NCBI GenBank assembly: GCA_963575745.1
Contig: CAUYUJ010022392.1
Span: 152,001 to 216,000, forward strand
Length of the DNA stretch: 64,000 nucleotides
DNA from: Prorocentrum cordatum
Lineage: Eukaryota; Sar; Dinophyceae; Prorocentrales; Prorocentraceae
Direction of reading: 5' to 3'
The stretch's first letter is position 1. The number at the start of each line of letters is the position of its first letter. Below, piece after piece: positions 1 to 9,790 of the stretch. Position numbers and translations under genes: made by a program. The notes under the pieces are model-generated. The model searched no databases. It had not been told where the DNA came from and saw nothing but the letters and a program-made list of their open reading frames with translations.

Positions 1-100
1 TATTATTATTATTATCATTATTATTATTATTATTATTATCATCGTCATCATCATCATCATCATTATTATTATTGTTATTATTGTTGTTATTCTTATTATG
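1..100. repeat. ATT-rich microsatellite
   Basis: Interrupted ATT/ATC trinucleotide repeats fill the left edge of the window and stop just before the inverted terminal motif of the neighbouring repeat-cored element. No coding signal is visible. Confidence 0.9.
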
Positions 101-209
101 AATTACCTAACAGCGAAGTCTGATAGGTTTCTAGTGGTCTCAAAAGAAAGCATCATGACTCCCCAAAGGGGTCTGGGCATATGCCGGACGGGTGCCGCGG
201 GAATCCGGG

Positions 210-1376
210 GACTCCCCATTTTGACTGCCAGGAGCTACATTTTGACTGCCCAGGCCACACTTTGAATGCCCGGAGCCAACTGTAGGCCACTTCGTGTTCT
301 TCGTGTTCCCAGAACACCACTCCCAGGCCACATTTTGAATGCCCGGAGCCAACTGTAGGCCACTTCGTGTTCTTCGTGTTCCCAGAACACCACTCCCAGG
401 CCACATATTGAATGCCTGGAGCCAACTGTAGGCCACTTCGTGTCCTTCGTGTTCCCAGAACACCATTCCCAGGCCACATTTTGAATGCCCGGAGCCAGCT
501 GTAGGCCACTTCGTGTTCTTCGTGTTCCCAGAACACCACTCCCAGGCCACATATTGAATGCCTGGAGCCAACTGTAGGCCACTTCGTGTCCTTCGAATTC
601 CCAGAACTCCAACTGTCCTGTGGTCTTCATGATTTCGAATACCCGGAGCCAACTGTAGGCCACTTCGTGGTCTTCGAGTTTCCAGAATTCCATTCCTGGG
701 CATGATTTTGAATGCCCGGAGCCAGCTGTAGGCCACTTCGTGCTCTTCGAGTTCCCAGGAACTCCATTCCTGGGCATGATTTTGAATGCCCGGAGCCAAC
801 TGTAGGCCACTTCGTGTTCTTCGTGTTCCCAGAACACTACTCCCAGGCCACATTTTGAATGCCCGGAGCCAACTGTAGGCCACTTCGTGTTCTTCGTGTT
901 CCCAGAACACCACTCCCAGGCCACATATTGAATGCCTGGAGCCAACTGTAGGCCACTTCGTGTCCTTCGTGTTCCCAGAACACCATTCCCAGGCCACATT
1001 TTGAATGCCCGGAGCCAGCTGTAGGCCACTTCGTGTTCTTCGTGTTCCCAGAACACCACTCCCAGGCCACATATTGAATGCCTGGAGCCAACTGTAGGCC
1101 ACTTCGTGTCCTTCGAATTCCCAGAACTCCATTCCTGGGCATGATTTTGAATACCCGGAGCCAACTGTAGGCCACTTCGTGGTCTTCGAGTTTCCAGAAT
1201 TCCATTCCTGGGCATGATTTTGAATGCCCGGAGCCAGCTGTAGGCCACTTCGTGCTCTTCGAGTTCCCAGAACTCCATTCCTGGGCATGATTTTGAATGC
1301 CCGGAGCCAACTGTAGGCCACTTCGTGTTCTTCGTGTTCCCAGAACACCACTCCCACGCCACATTTTGAATGCCCG
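210..1376. repeat. 73-bp minisatellite with higher-order structure
   Basis: About 15 tandem units of 73 bp (successive starts at 326, 399 and 472). A unit contains CCGGAGCCAACTGTAGGCCA and an end resembling GTTCCCAGAACACC. Variants recur in the same order about 520 bp apart (compare 545 with 1065), so about seven monomers form a larger repeated unit. 73 is not a multiple of three, and all three frames of the array stay open, so the long open frames here are repeat artefacts. Confidence 0.92.
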
Positions 1377-1800
1377 AGCTGAGGCAGGTTGAGGCCGAGC
1401 CAGGCTGAGGCCGAGGCAGGCTGAGGCTGAGGCTGAGGCACGCCGAGACAGGCTGAGGCCGAGGCTGAGGCAGGCTGAGGCTGAGGCTGATGCTGAGGCA
1501 GGCTGAGGCTGAGGAAGGCTGAGGCTGAGGCCGAGGGAGGCCGAGGCTGAGGCTGAGGCAAGCCGACGCAGGCTGAGGCTGAGGCTGAAGCTGAGGCAGG
1601 CTGAGGCTGAGGCTGAGGCTGAGGCTGAGGCAGGCTGAGGCTGAGGCAGGCTGAGGCTGAGGCTGACGCAGGCTGAGGCCGAGGCAGGCTGGGGCTGAGG
1701 CTGAGGCAGGCTGAGGCTGAGGCCGAGGGAGGCTGAGGCTGAGGCTGAAGCAAGCCGAGGCAGGCTGAGGCTGAGGCTGAAACTGAAGTAGGCTGAGGCA
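1377..1800. repeat. CTGAGG hexamer-type tandem repeat
   Basis: Degenerate CTGAGG/CCGAGG tandem repeat forming the second block of the repeat-cored element. The equivalent position in the copy at 46.5-48.0 kb is occupied by a TCC/CTC-rich tract. Confidence 0.9.
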
Positions 1801-1803
1801 ACC

Positions 1804-2070
1804 GTAGGACTCCATAGGAATCCTTAGGAATCCATAGGACTCCTTAGGAATCCGTAGGCATCCTTAGGAATCCGCAGGCATAGTTAAGCATCCTCAGGAA
1901 TCCTAAGGAATCCTTAGGATTCCTCAGGAATCCTTAGGAATCCCTAGGAATCCTTAGGAATCAGGATTCCTAAGGATTCCTAAGGTTTCCTAAGGAGTCC
2001 TATGGATTCCTAAGGATGCCTAAGGATGCCTTAGGAGTCCTTAGGAATCCTTAGGATTCCATTGGATCCT
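1804..2070. repeat. GGAATCCTTA decamer tandem repeat
   Basis: Degenerate repeats of about 10 bp (GGAATCCTTA and close variants). The orientation flips near 1964, where the pattern becomes TAAGGATTCC, so the tract is itself partly palindromic. Confidence 0.88.
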
Positions 2071-2202
2071 AAGGCCGTTGCCACTGCGACTGTCATTGCG
2101 AATGCGACTGCGACTGCGAGAACAGCAGAATTCTACAACTGGATTCTCACCTGAATCTTAAGGGGAATGCTTCCAGATATGCTTATACACATCGCTGTTA
2201 GG

Positions 2203-2560
2203 TTGCTTTGCCAAGATAATCACTAATTTTCTACTGCTACAAGAAAAGCTATAATTTCGATACTTCCCGCAACCATTCGGGCCTGCCTGTAATGGTTGCG
2301 GGAATTTTAGGAATTATAAAACATAGGAAAATAGCAGTGTTTGGTGGCCGGTCGCTCTAGGAGGTGATAGAAACTATAGAAAATAACAATGTTTGGTGGC
2401 CGCTGGAGGCCGCCATGTGGAGTCCCCTAGGTGGCCGTTGGTACAGAGCATGAGGAGGAAGAGGAATGAAAAAGAGGCACTTCACGCCACATAATCCTAC
2501 ATATCAACCTGAACTCCCCCACTCATCCTCCGCGAACAATCATCCGGTTCTAAGAATCCC
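2203..2560. other. Spacer with a perfect hairpin and a short direct repeat
   Basis: No gene is seen. A perfect 13-bp inverted repeat (TCCCGCAACCATT at 2265-2277, its complement at 2291-2303) encloses a 13-base loop. A direct repeat containing GTTTGGTGGCCG occurs near 2338 and again near 2391. Either could belong to a short mobile element, but no second copy is found in the window. Confidence 0.55.
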
Positions 2561-3160
2561 GTAAAAAAACGGGGCGACATGCGCGCGCGCGTCGTCGTGC
2601 GCGCGTGCCACATCGTTCAAGAACCTCCAATTCCGTGAGGACTTCGTAACCGAGAGTCACGAATGCATAACAGAACACATAGTTTCGCAACGCGGGCTTC
2701 CCAAAAAAGCCCGCGCCCGCGCTCTTGCGAATTCTGAATTCTGAAGAGAGCAATTGGCTTTTCCAATTCGTAAAATGCTACCAAACGGGCCTCTCGCGTG
2801 CGCGCGTCGAAATCGTTCGAACGCCCTTGCGCGCGTGCTGTCGCGAGAATCCCCTGCAGCAGATGGGGCGAAGTGCGCGCGCGCGCGTCGTCGCGCGCGC
2901 GTGCCGGCGTCCGTGAAAAACCTTAGGTGTTGCGAGGCCGTCGGGTTCGAGTGTCCCGAGAACATATAAAACACGCGCTGTTTTGCAGCGTCAAATTGCC
3001 CAAAAAGCCCGCGCTCGTGCCCTTCAAAATAAACCACTGGTCGTTCGCCATTTTGTTTAAATCCGGCCAAACGGGCCATTCGCGCCGCGTGCCGAAATCC
3101 TTCGACAACCCTAGTTTTCGCCAGGATTTCAAAAACGAGCGTCTCGAACAAAAATCAAAA
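2560..3160. repeat. Diverged tandem repeat of about 300 bp
   Basis: The GC-rich stretch around 2570-2620 recurs around 2870-2920, and a segment with AAAAAGCCCGCGC at about 2700 recurs at about 3000, giving a period near 300 bp. The overlapping short open frames on both strands show no recognisable domain. Confidence 0.6.
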
Positions 3161-3404
3161 CACATGGCATCCCCTGGGCAGAGAGGCAGCTCGCGAGTGC
3201 ACAGACGCATCGGACAATGTCCGAGGCACTCGCGCTGAATACCCAAACAAGCGATGAAGGAGGAAGGGAGAAACAAAACACAGCGAAAGGAAGAATAGAG
3301 AGAAGACTAACGCCGCGGGCGCGGGTGCTCACGCCAGGCTGGATACGGAAAACAGGCCCGCCAACACTCAAGACAAACAAAAACAACATGCACAGACCGG
3401 GGCA

Positions 3405-3943
3405 CCAAGTGTCATCATCATCGCCGTCCTCACCGTCATCATCCGGCCCCCCCATTTACATCATCAGCATCACCAAAGGCGTCACCATCTTGTTGTCCTC
3501 ATTTTTTCATCACCTTAATGACCACCGTCGCCATCATCATCCTCAGCACCATCCTCGTCATCGTCGTCGGCATCGCCATCGTCATCGTCATCGCAAGTTT
3601 CCGTGCTCCAGAGAGGCGTTTCTGGAACGCGTGAAATGGGGGCTGGCGGGCATCTTCATCATCATCACCATCATCGCCATTACCATCATTAACATAATTC
3701 GTATCACTGTCATTATCGTCATCAGCATCGTGGTTGTACGTGCTCCGGGAAGGGGTGGCCCTCATGTGCATGATCAACATCAACAAGATCGTCATCCTCG
3801 TTTTTTAATCATCGTTATGTTCATCATCTCCATGATCGCCGTCGTTTTCCTAATTCTCAACATCGTACTCGTCATCGTCATCGTACATGTACGTGCTCCG
3901 GAGAGACGTTTCTGGAGCACGTGAAATGGGGGCGGCCGTGCAT

Positions 3944-3975
<32 letters not shown>

Positions 3976-3982
3976 GCATCAG

Positions 3983-4014
<32 letters not shown>

Positions 4015-4110
4015 CCATCATCATCAGCATGAACACAATCAGGATCATCATCGTCATCGTCATCGCCATCATGGTCGAAATCTTTTTCGTCAATCTTGAA
4101 ACTGTTCTGG
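3405..4110. repeat. CAT/ATC microsatellite with duplicated flanks near 290 bp
   Basis: Trinucleotide CAT repeats dominate. A spacer around CGTGCTCC, AGAGGCGTTTCTGG and CGTGAAATGGGG occurs at about 3603 and again at about 3893, with a weaker copy near 3740. The block therefore grew by segmental duplication as well as slippage. Poly-His, poly-Met and poly-Asp frames are repeat translations. Confidence 0.85.
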
Positions 4111-5560
4111 GCCGTCATGGGGTGCTCTGGGCGTGAATGGGTTTTCATGGGGGCGTCTTGGGGCCCCGTGGAAGCTGTCTTGGGAGTCTCGCAGGGCCTT
4201 GTTGGGCAGTCGTGGGGTCCTCTTGAGTTGTGTCGGGGTCCTCTTCGGCCGTCTTGAGGCGCTCCTGGGAAGGTTGCAGGGGTTTTCTTGGGGCGTCTTG
4301 GAAGCACGCTGGGCTTTTCGGGGGCTGTCCTGGGCGTCTTGAATCGTAATTCTTTTGGGGGGGGTCTCTCTGGACCATTTTGGACAGGTCTCGGGGGTTT
4401 TACAGCGGGTGAGGAGTAGGCTTCAGGCAGGTCTGGGGGGCTTCACGGCGGCTTCGTGGGTCGTCTTAAAGGCCTCTGAAGCCGGTTCCCGCCTGGTGAG
4501 AGCGAGCTCGAGACCGGTTGGGACCCGTCAAAAACCGTTCAGAAACCGTCGCAAATGCGTGGGCTTCGGCTCTCGCGGCTCCTCGGGCCTGTTGTCGGCG
4601 GCTTGTTGGGGCGGCTTGGAGGCATATGGGGTGCCTGTAGGCTGCCTTGGGCGTCTGGAGTCGCTTATTGGCGACACGGGGCATCTCTGGATCGCGTTTG
4701 GGATTCGGGGGGGCTGGTTGGCGGCTTCGGGGGCCAGCTGTCTTGGGCATCTTGGGTCGCTATTTTGGCAAGGGCTCCCTGGATCGTGTTGGGCAAGTCT
4801 GAGGGGCTGGTTGGCGGCTTCGTGGGAAGTCTGGGGACCCTCTGGGGTTGCTTTTGGGCCGTGTTGGAGGTTTCCTGGGCTGTCTCAAAGCGAACGCGAG
4901 GGCGTCTGTGGCCGTTTCGGATTGCACCGCATCTGGACACGCGCACTCGTGAAAATCCATCAACAACGTTCGAATCTGCACGAAGCTCGGCCCTTGGGGC
5001 CTCTCGGCAGGTTTTCGGCGGCTTCTTGGGGCGTCTTGGGGGCATCCTGGACTGTCTGGAGGCTGTCTTGGGCGTCTTGGGTTGCTATTTTGGTGGGCGG
5101 GGGCACGTCTGAGGGGCTGGTTGGCGGCTCCGTGGGAGGTCTGGACGCCCTCAGGGGCTGTTTTTGGGCCGTGTTGGAGGTTTCCAGGGCCGTCTCAGAG
5201 CGAACTCGAGGGCACCTGGGGCCATTTCGGATTGCACGGGAGTTGGACACGCGCACTCGCGAGAATTCATCAAGAACCCCGGCAGAATGCACGAAGTTCG
5301 GCCCCTTGGGGCCTCTCTGGGCAAATTTTCGGCGGCTTCTTGGGGCATCTTGGAGGCATCCTGGGCTGTCTGGAGGCATCTTGGAGGCATCTTGGAGGGC
5401 ATCTTGGAGGCATCTTGGACGCATCTTGGAGGCATCTTGGAGGCATCTTAGGGCATCTTGGAGGCATCTTGGAGGCATCCTGGGCTGTCTGGAGGCTGTC
5501 TTGGGCGTCTTGGGCTGCTGTTTTGGTGAGCGGATGGCCGCTCTGGGCCCCTCCCCGGGC
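4110..5560. repeat. Degenerate CTTGGGG-type tandem repeat with a 309-bp duplication
   Basis: Short degenerate repeats resembling GGGCGTCTTGGGGGC and GGAGGCATCTTGGAGGCATC. A longer unit is duplicated at a distance of 309 bp: the segment starting CTGAGGGGCTGGTTGGCGGC near 4799 recurs near 5108 and is followed by the same 130 bp. These repeats resemble the complementary CCAAGAGGCC-type repeats at 11.8-12.4, 21.0, 45.1-45.7 and 51.2 kb. The 463-codon frame here is repeat-derived. Confidence 0.8.
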
Positions 5561-5633
5561 GGCTCCCCCAGAAGCCCGGGGGCGCCCATGGCGACGCGGG
5601 GCAGCTGGCAGGGTTCCCGCCCTGTAGCCCGGT

Positions 5634-5638
5634 ATGGC

Positions 5639-5682
<44 letters not shown>

Positions 5683-5890
5683 GATGTATATTGTAGATTG
5701 TGTATATATATGTATATATATATGTATGTTGTATGATCGTTATTAGGTATATACATAAGTGTATGCAGATGTATATATTCATATATAATGAGCAACATTC
5801 ATGGCAACACATGTATTATACAACATCTATTGCACATTCTATATATACGTACATATACACATATATACACATATATATATATATGAACTA
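5634..5890. repeat. GTCT microsatellite followed by TA-rich tract
   Basis: About twelve GTCT/CTGT tetranucleotide repeats (5634-5682) pass directly into a TA-rich region with runs of TATA and ACATATA to 5890. This is one of the few AT-rich stretches in the window. No promoter or gene can be tied to it. Confidence 0.9.
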
Positions 5891-5894
5891 GTGT

Positions 5895-6010
5895 ACCACA
5901 TAAGTTGCGCCACATGGATTGCGCCACATAGCTGGCACAACATGGGCTGCGCTACATGGGCTGCACAGCGTATATGGCTAGAAGCGCGCTGCTTCGGGTC
6001 CACGCTGGCT
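5895..6010. repeat. Short TGCGCCACAT-like repeats
   Basis: Several degenerate copies of TGCGCCACAT/TGCACAACAT followed by TGCTTCGGGTCCACGCT. A similar arrangement occurs at about 11555-11615 (TGCACAACAT followed by CTGCTTGGGGTCCAGGCT), suggesting a small dispersed repeat. Confidence 0.5.
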
Positions 6011-6070
6011 GAGATCCACGCTTCCGCCGTCGGGGACGCCCGGCCCAGGGCGGCTGCAACGTTCACACCC

Positions 6071-6228
6071 TTACCAGCCTCGAGCGTATCCCTATCCCTA
6101 AGATTGACACGCCAAAAGGCGATGACAATCTTAGGGATTCGCCCTCAAGAAATAAGGGAATCCCTAAGATTGGCATCGTGATGAGGCGATGCCGAACATA
6201 GGGATTGGGATGTGTTCCAGGCTGGTAA
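6071..6228. mobile_element. Foldback MITE with nested inverted repeats
   Basis: The element starts TTACCAGCCT and ends AGGCTGGTAA, and the two halves are inverted copies of each other over roughly 70 bp. Each half also contains ATCCCTAAGATTG or its complement, giving a second, internal palindrome. It is 158 bp long with no coding capacity. No clear target duplication is seen. Confidence 0.65.
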
Positions 6229-6385
6229 TACCCCTGCGGTGGCACATCCAGGTCTACGCTCTCCAGCCGCTCTGGGGCGGGCGCCCCCGACGGCGGACAA
6301 AAAGCATGCGGTCGTACCCGCTCGTCGTTCGCGAGTCACGCGTCCCACCCGACCAGCCGCGGGGAAGGCCGCCGCAGCGAATGAG

Positions 6386-6712
6386 GGGCGGGGGGGTCGA
6401 GCCGGGGACGGCGCCCCCGAGCAGACAAATGCGTTCCAGTGCCCGCAAAGTAGCTGCAGTCAGCCCGTATAGTACGGATGCGCGATAAGGATGCAAGGGC
6501 CTTGGACGCCCATTTCGAAGCTCTTCGAGCGGGGCGCGGCCAACGAAAGTGGCCAAGGGTGGACCGAGGAGGCAAGGATGCAAGGGCACCCATGGAAAAG
6601 TGGCCCATCCTTACGATGCGGGTTGACTGTAGGGGTCGGGGGGTCGAGCCGGGGACGGCGCCCCTTAGCAGGCAGGCGCTTTCCAGTACACGCAGAGTAA
6701 CTACTCGCAGAT
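6386..6712 (-). repeat. tRNA-like SINE, two tandem copies
   Basis: On the minus strand two segments of about 65 bp (ending near 6390 and 6640, starting near 6460 and 6712) read like a degenerate tRNA: a D-arm-like region containing GGAAAGCG, an anticodon-arm-like CTGCTAA in one copy, and a B-box-like CCCCGGCTCGACCCC. They are about 250 bp apart and separated by a non-tRNA body. A head-plus-body unit in tandem is typical of tRNA-derived SINEs. Stem pairing is too poor for a working tRNA. A diverged copy of the body may be present at 34.8 kb. Confidence 0.45.
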
Positions 6713-6924
6713 GTCCTGGATCCGCCGCGAGGGATTTGCGGTTTATCACGCCGAGGCAAAAGAATGCTCCTCGGACGTCTGCGAGTGGGCACTCTGCGAC
6801 TAGTGGAACGCGCTTGGTGACCGAGGGGCCCAAGCTTGGGAATCCCGGCGTCCCGCCGTGGTCGGGGAATGCGGAGCACGAGGAAACGCCAACGTGCATG
6901 GAGACGATCCAAATATAATCGCGT

Positions 6925-7062
6925 CGTGAAAAAATCAGGACGGCACATTTTTCTATATTTTTGGCCCCCGGGGGCCCTCGCCGGGCCCCGGGACCTTCAA
7001 GAAACGACTCAGGATGAAAAACCGGCCCCGAAGAAAGGGTCCGGACTTCCGGGGAAGCATGT
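6925..7062 (+). repeat. Dispersed repeat, GGGATGAAAAACCGG family
   Basis: Contains the family hallmarks in order: GTCGTGAAAAAATCAGGACG, GGCCCCCGGGGGCCCTCGCC, GACTCAGGATGAAAAACCGG, then GGGTCCGGACTTCCGGGG and GCATGTCTGGG. Further copies lie at 9.5, 39.8, 44.6, 46.1, 46.3, 48.4, 48.5 and 49.8 kb on both strands. It is non-coding and probably a short mobile element or SINE-like repeat of about 140 bp. Confidence 0.8.
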
Positions 7063-9080
7063 CTGGGTCTCGTGCACTGAGCGTCCACACGGCCAGAAGA
7101 GTCGAGCAGCGACGAGGCGTCCTGGCTTGCCTGTAGGCCAACCAAAACATATTTCAAGAACCCTCTGTGGTTTGCACGAGATGCTCTTGGAACGTTTTTG
7201 GCCGAGAGTGTCTTGCTTTAACATCTGGGGCTCATGTTCTAAGCGCACTGTGCTTGTGCCTCGAACTTTCTTGGGTTCTAAGCACACGTCGTGGTAGGCC
7301 TGTAGGAATGCATGCCGGGACGGTCGGTCCCTGCTCGAGAGAGGGGCGCCCCCGAGCTCCTGGACCGGCCTCTGGCGCCAGGGCTGCAGTCTCGCCGGCC
7401 TCTCGGCGGCGTGCCCCCCCCCCCCCCCCGCCCGCGCTCTCCCAGGCTCTGAGTCTCTGCAGCGGCCCGCGCCCGGCCCCTCTGGGCCACAGACACCCTG
7501 CGCGCTGCCGCGGCGGTGCGCTGAAGCCGGTAAGCCGGCAAGGCCTCGGCCGACGGAGATGCCCAAACGGATGCGGGTCGCGCGCGCACCAAGGCCTCCG
7601 CAACGCCTTCTGCAGTCACCCAAACGCTTTGCCATTCAGATTCGTTCTCTGCGCGCGCTGTCACCAACCAGACGCCAAGCAAAAAAGCACAGGGGAAACA
7701 TAACTACACGCAACATTGTGCGGCGTACATCACGCCAGGGCGACGCTGCATCGGCGCCTGCCCGCGCGACCTCCTCACAGAATTGCATGGCCAATCCACT
7801 CTGATCGGCCTTCGTAGTGGTAGCGCCACAGGCATATGGAAGAATAGTGCTCCGACTTTACCTTGTTCGGTTCTCAAGTTGGCTTGTGCCAGAATGGTGG
7901 AACATCTTCTCTCCTCAAGGGAGTGGAAGCCACTACAGCATCATATGTTCAAGGAGAAGCCGAACGAAAGGTGACACAACGAAAAGCAACACGAATGGTG
8001 ACACAACGAGGAACACGAATGGTGACACGAAGAGGCGCTCCCCTGTGACAAATCAGTGCGAAGCCGCACCCGACGGCCCGCCGCGGCAGATCTACCCGAA
8101 ATCCTCTTCGAGGGCGCTTCTCCTGGCGATCGCCCCAGCGCCTCCGCGGGCGCGGAAATCGAAGGCTGCGCGCGCTGGTATGGAGACACAGAGCAGCACA
8201 ATTTTTCTTTAGTTTTTTTGACAAGGTAGTTTGACAACCGAATGGCGCCGACGACTGGCGCCCACTCATCTGCAAGCTGCATGCAAGCATCGACCGATGC
8301 CTGAGTTCGTTGCAACACGCTAACTATCAATCGGCCAAATGATCAAAATCATTCGTCCAGAAACGCAATCCGCAAATTCTTTTCACGGGTCGATCTTTGT
8401 TTCGCTCGAAGCAACAACTGTTTTTTGTTTCGCTCCCTTTCCGTGAGCAGGGAATGCCGGCCATGGGCGCCCTGGTGCACGGGGAACGCCAGAGGCAGAC
8501 CCGTGGAAGGACCTGCAGGGGGCATCGATGGGCCTCGGGCTCCTCCCGAAACCGAAGCGGGCCTTGTCCCGACTGGCTGTAGGCGACGGGGCCGCTCTCT
8601 GGCAGAGCAGACCGGGGGGCCGTCGCATCGGAGGACCCGCCGAGCGCAACGAGGAAGAGTGCAGAGTCGTGCAGACCACGTTCAGGGGGACGTAAGACCT
8701 GGGTACAGGGGACTCGGAAATCCCCGACGAGGTCGTCAAAAAAATGACGAGGCCGAGCCTGCATTTTGACGAGGCCTCCCGCTGCAGACGTCCCACGAAA
8801 CGCCTCCTCGCCAAAATCCGAGGCGCGGTCGTCGAAAAACGATGGCGAACCCGAGTCCTGGCAAACCCGGGTCTTACGCTCCCCCGACACGTGCGTGCAG
8901 CCGTCGTGCTGGCCAGGAGGAGCGACGGGCCAGCAACCACGGGGGCCCTCCTGGCCCCGGCGAGCCTCGGCCACGAGGAGGCCTCCCGACCCCAACTGGG
9001 TTCTGCGCGGAGCGGCCCAGGAACCGGAGCTCCCGCCGAGCCCACAAGTGGTCCCTGTGTCAGCTCCCTGGCTGTAGGGT
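7063..9080. other. No recognisable gene; short tandem repeat inside
   Basis: Overlapping frames on both strands lack recognisable domains. About 20-bp repeats resembling ACACGAATGGTGACACAACG occur at 7963-8035. A frame around 8740-8890 (plus strand, reading DEVVKKMTRPSLHFDE) has a coding-like composition and is followed by a CAG at about 8900, but no complete gene can be assembled. Confidence 0.4.
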
Positions 9081-9244
9081 TAGGTCGGGCATGTCCTCCT
9101 GCAGGCGGGTTCTGTAAGAAGCATCGAAAGCACAACCAAAACACGCTCAACAAGTAATCGAAAGCAGGCGAGCGACCGTCCTCGGACTATCTTTTGACTA
9201 TTTCTGGGCAGTCCTCCTCTGCAGGGGGCCCATGCCCGACCTCA
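9081..9244. mobile_element. TCGGGC-family MITE, full copy
   Basis: 164 bp bounded by inverted ends: TTAGGTCGGGCATGTCCTCC at the left, and a right end whose complement reads GGTCGGGCATGGGCCCCCTG. The interior is AT-richer, with AATCGAAAGCAGG and CTATTTCTGGGC. A second full copy is at 36220-36376, an interrupted one at 44838-45874, and partial copies at 16.1, 56.0 and 57.0 kb. It has no coding capacity and presumably depends on a transposase elsewhere. Confidence 0.75.
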
Positions 9245-9529
9245 CCGTAAGGGGGGCACGGAGGGCGTGGGCGAGCGACGCGGCGGCACTGCTGAGGCCT
9301 GGCGGCCGCCCACCCCGGGCACCGGAGAGACGCCTGGCCTGGGCTCCCCGGAGGGACGGGCGGCACCGCTCGCGGAGCTGGCCGCCGAGCGCCCGCGAGC
9401 GAGCGCGCGCGAGGCGGCGCCGACCGGAGCGCCGAGCCCGGCGAGGGCACCTCGCACGACGAGCAGCAAGCGGGCGAGCGGAGGCGGCCAACGGACTCCG
9501 GGGCCAGACGCCAGCAGAAGACAGACCCA

Positions 9530-9790
9530 GCATGATCGCGTCGTGGAAAGGAGCAGGAGGGCACACTTTTCGTCATCTTCGGCCCCTGGGGGCCCTCGCC
9601 AGGCCAGGGTGGCCTTCCCAGAGCCCCTCGCGTTGCGAAGAAATCACGACGGGAGGTTTCTGGTCTCTCGGGGCCCGCGCGAGGCCCCGTGGCCGTCAAA
9701 CAACCACTCGGGATGAAAAACCGGTCCCGGGGAAAAGGGTCTGGACTTCTGGGGACGCCGTTCTAAACAAAAATCACGACGTCGCATGTC
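9530..9790 (+). repeat. Dispersed repeat, GGGATGAAAAACCGG family (two partial copies)
   Basis: The segment from GATCGCGTCGTGGAAAGG to GGGGGCCCTCGCCAGGCC is followed by a second copy beginning AAATCACGACGGGAGGTTTC and running through CACTCGGGATGAAAAACCGG to CGTCGCATGTCTGGGG. The shared order of motifs places both in the family described at 6925. Confidence 0.75.

Larger units (their letters stand above)
106..2202 (-). mobile_element. Repeat-cored element, copy A
   Basis: Both ends carry the 12-bp inverted motif ACCTAACAGCGA (left end near 105, reverse complement ending near 2203). The same end sequences, order of internal blocks and 73-bp minisatellite recur in opposite orientation at 46463-48038. 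In this copy the order is: unique left end (106-210), 73-bp array, CTGAGG tract, GGAATCCTTA tract, unique right end (2070-2202). Homology at the right end runs about 20 bp past the motif (TTGCTTTGCC is shared), so that boundary is approximate. No transposase gene is visible inside. I infer a non-autonomous mobile element or a transposed satellite block; I do not recognise the superfamily. Confidence 0.6.

Noticed and set aside
140-1815. Three overlapping long open frames of 526-553 codons
   Set aside because: They are translations of the 73-bp and CTGAGG repeats. 73 bp is not a multiple of three, so all frames stay open and cycle through the same peptides. No start context or domain.
5690-5890. 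TA-rich stretch as a promoter or replication origin
   Set aside because: Composition alone is not evidence; no gene starts nearby, and it continues a GTCT microsatellite.
6386-6712. Functional tRNA genes on the minus strand
   Set aside because: B-box and anticodon-arm likeness is visible but acceptor and D stems do not pair, and the two copies disagree in the anticodon loop. Treated as a SINE head.
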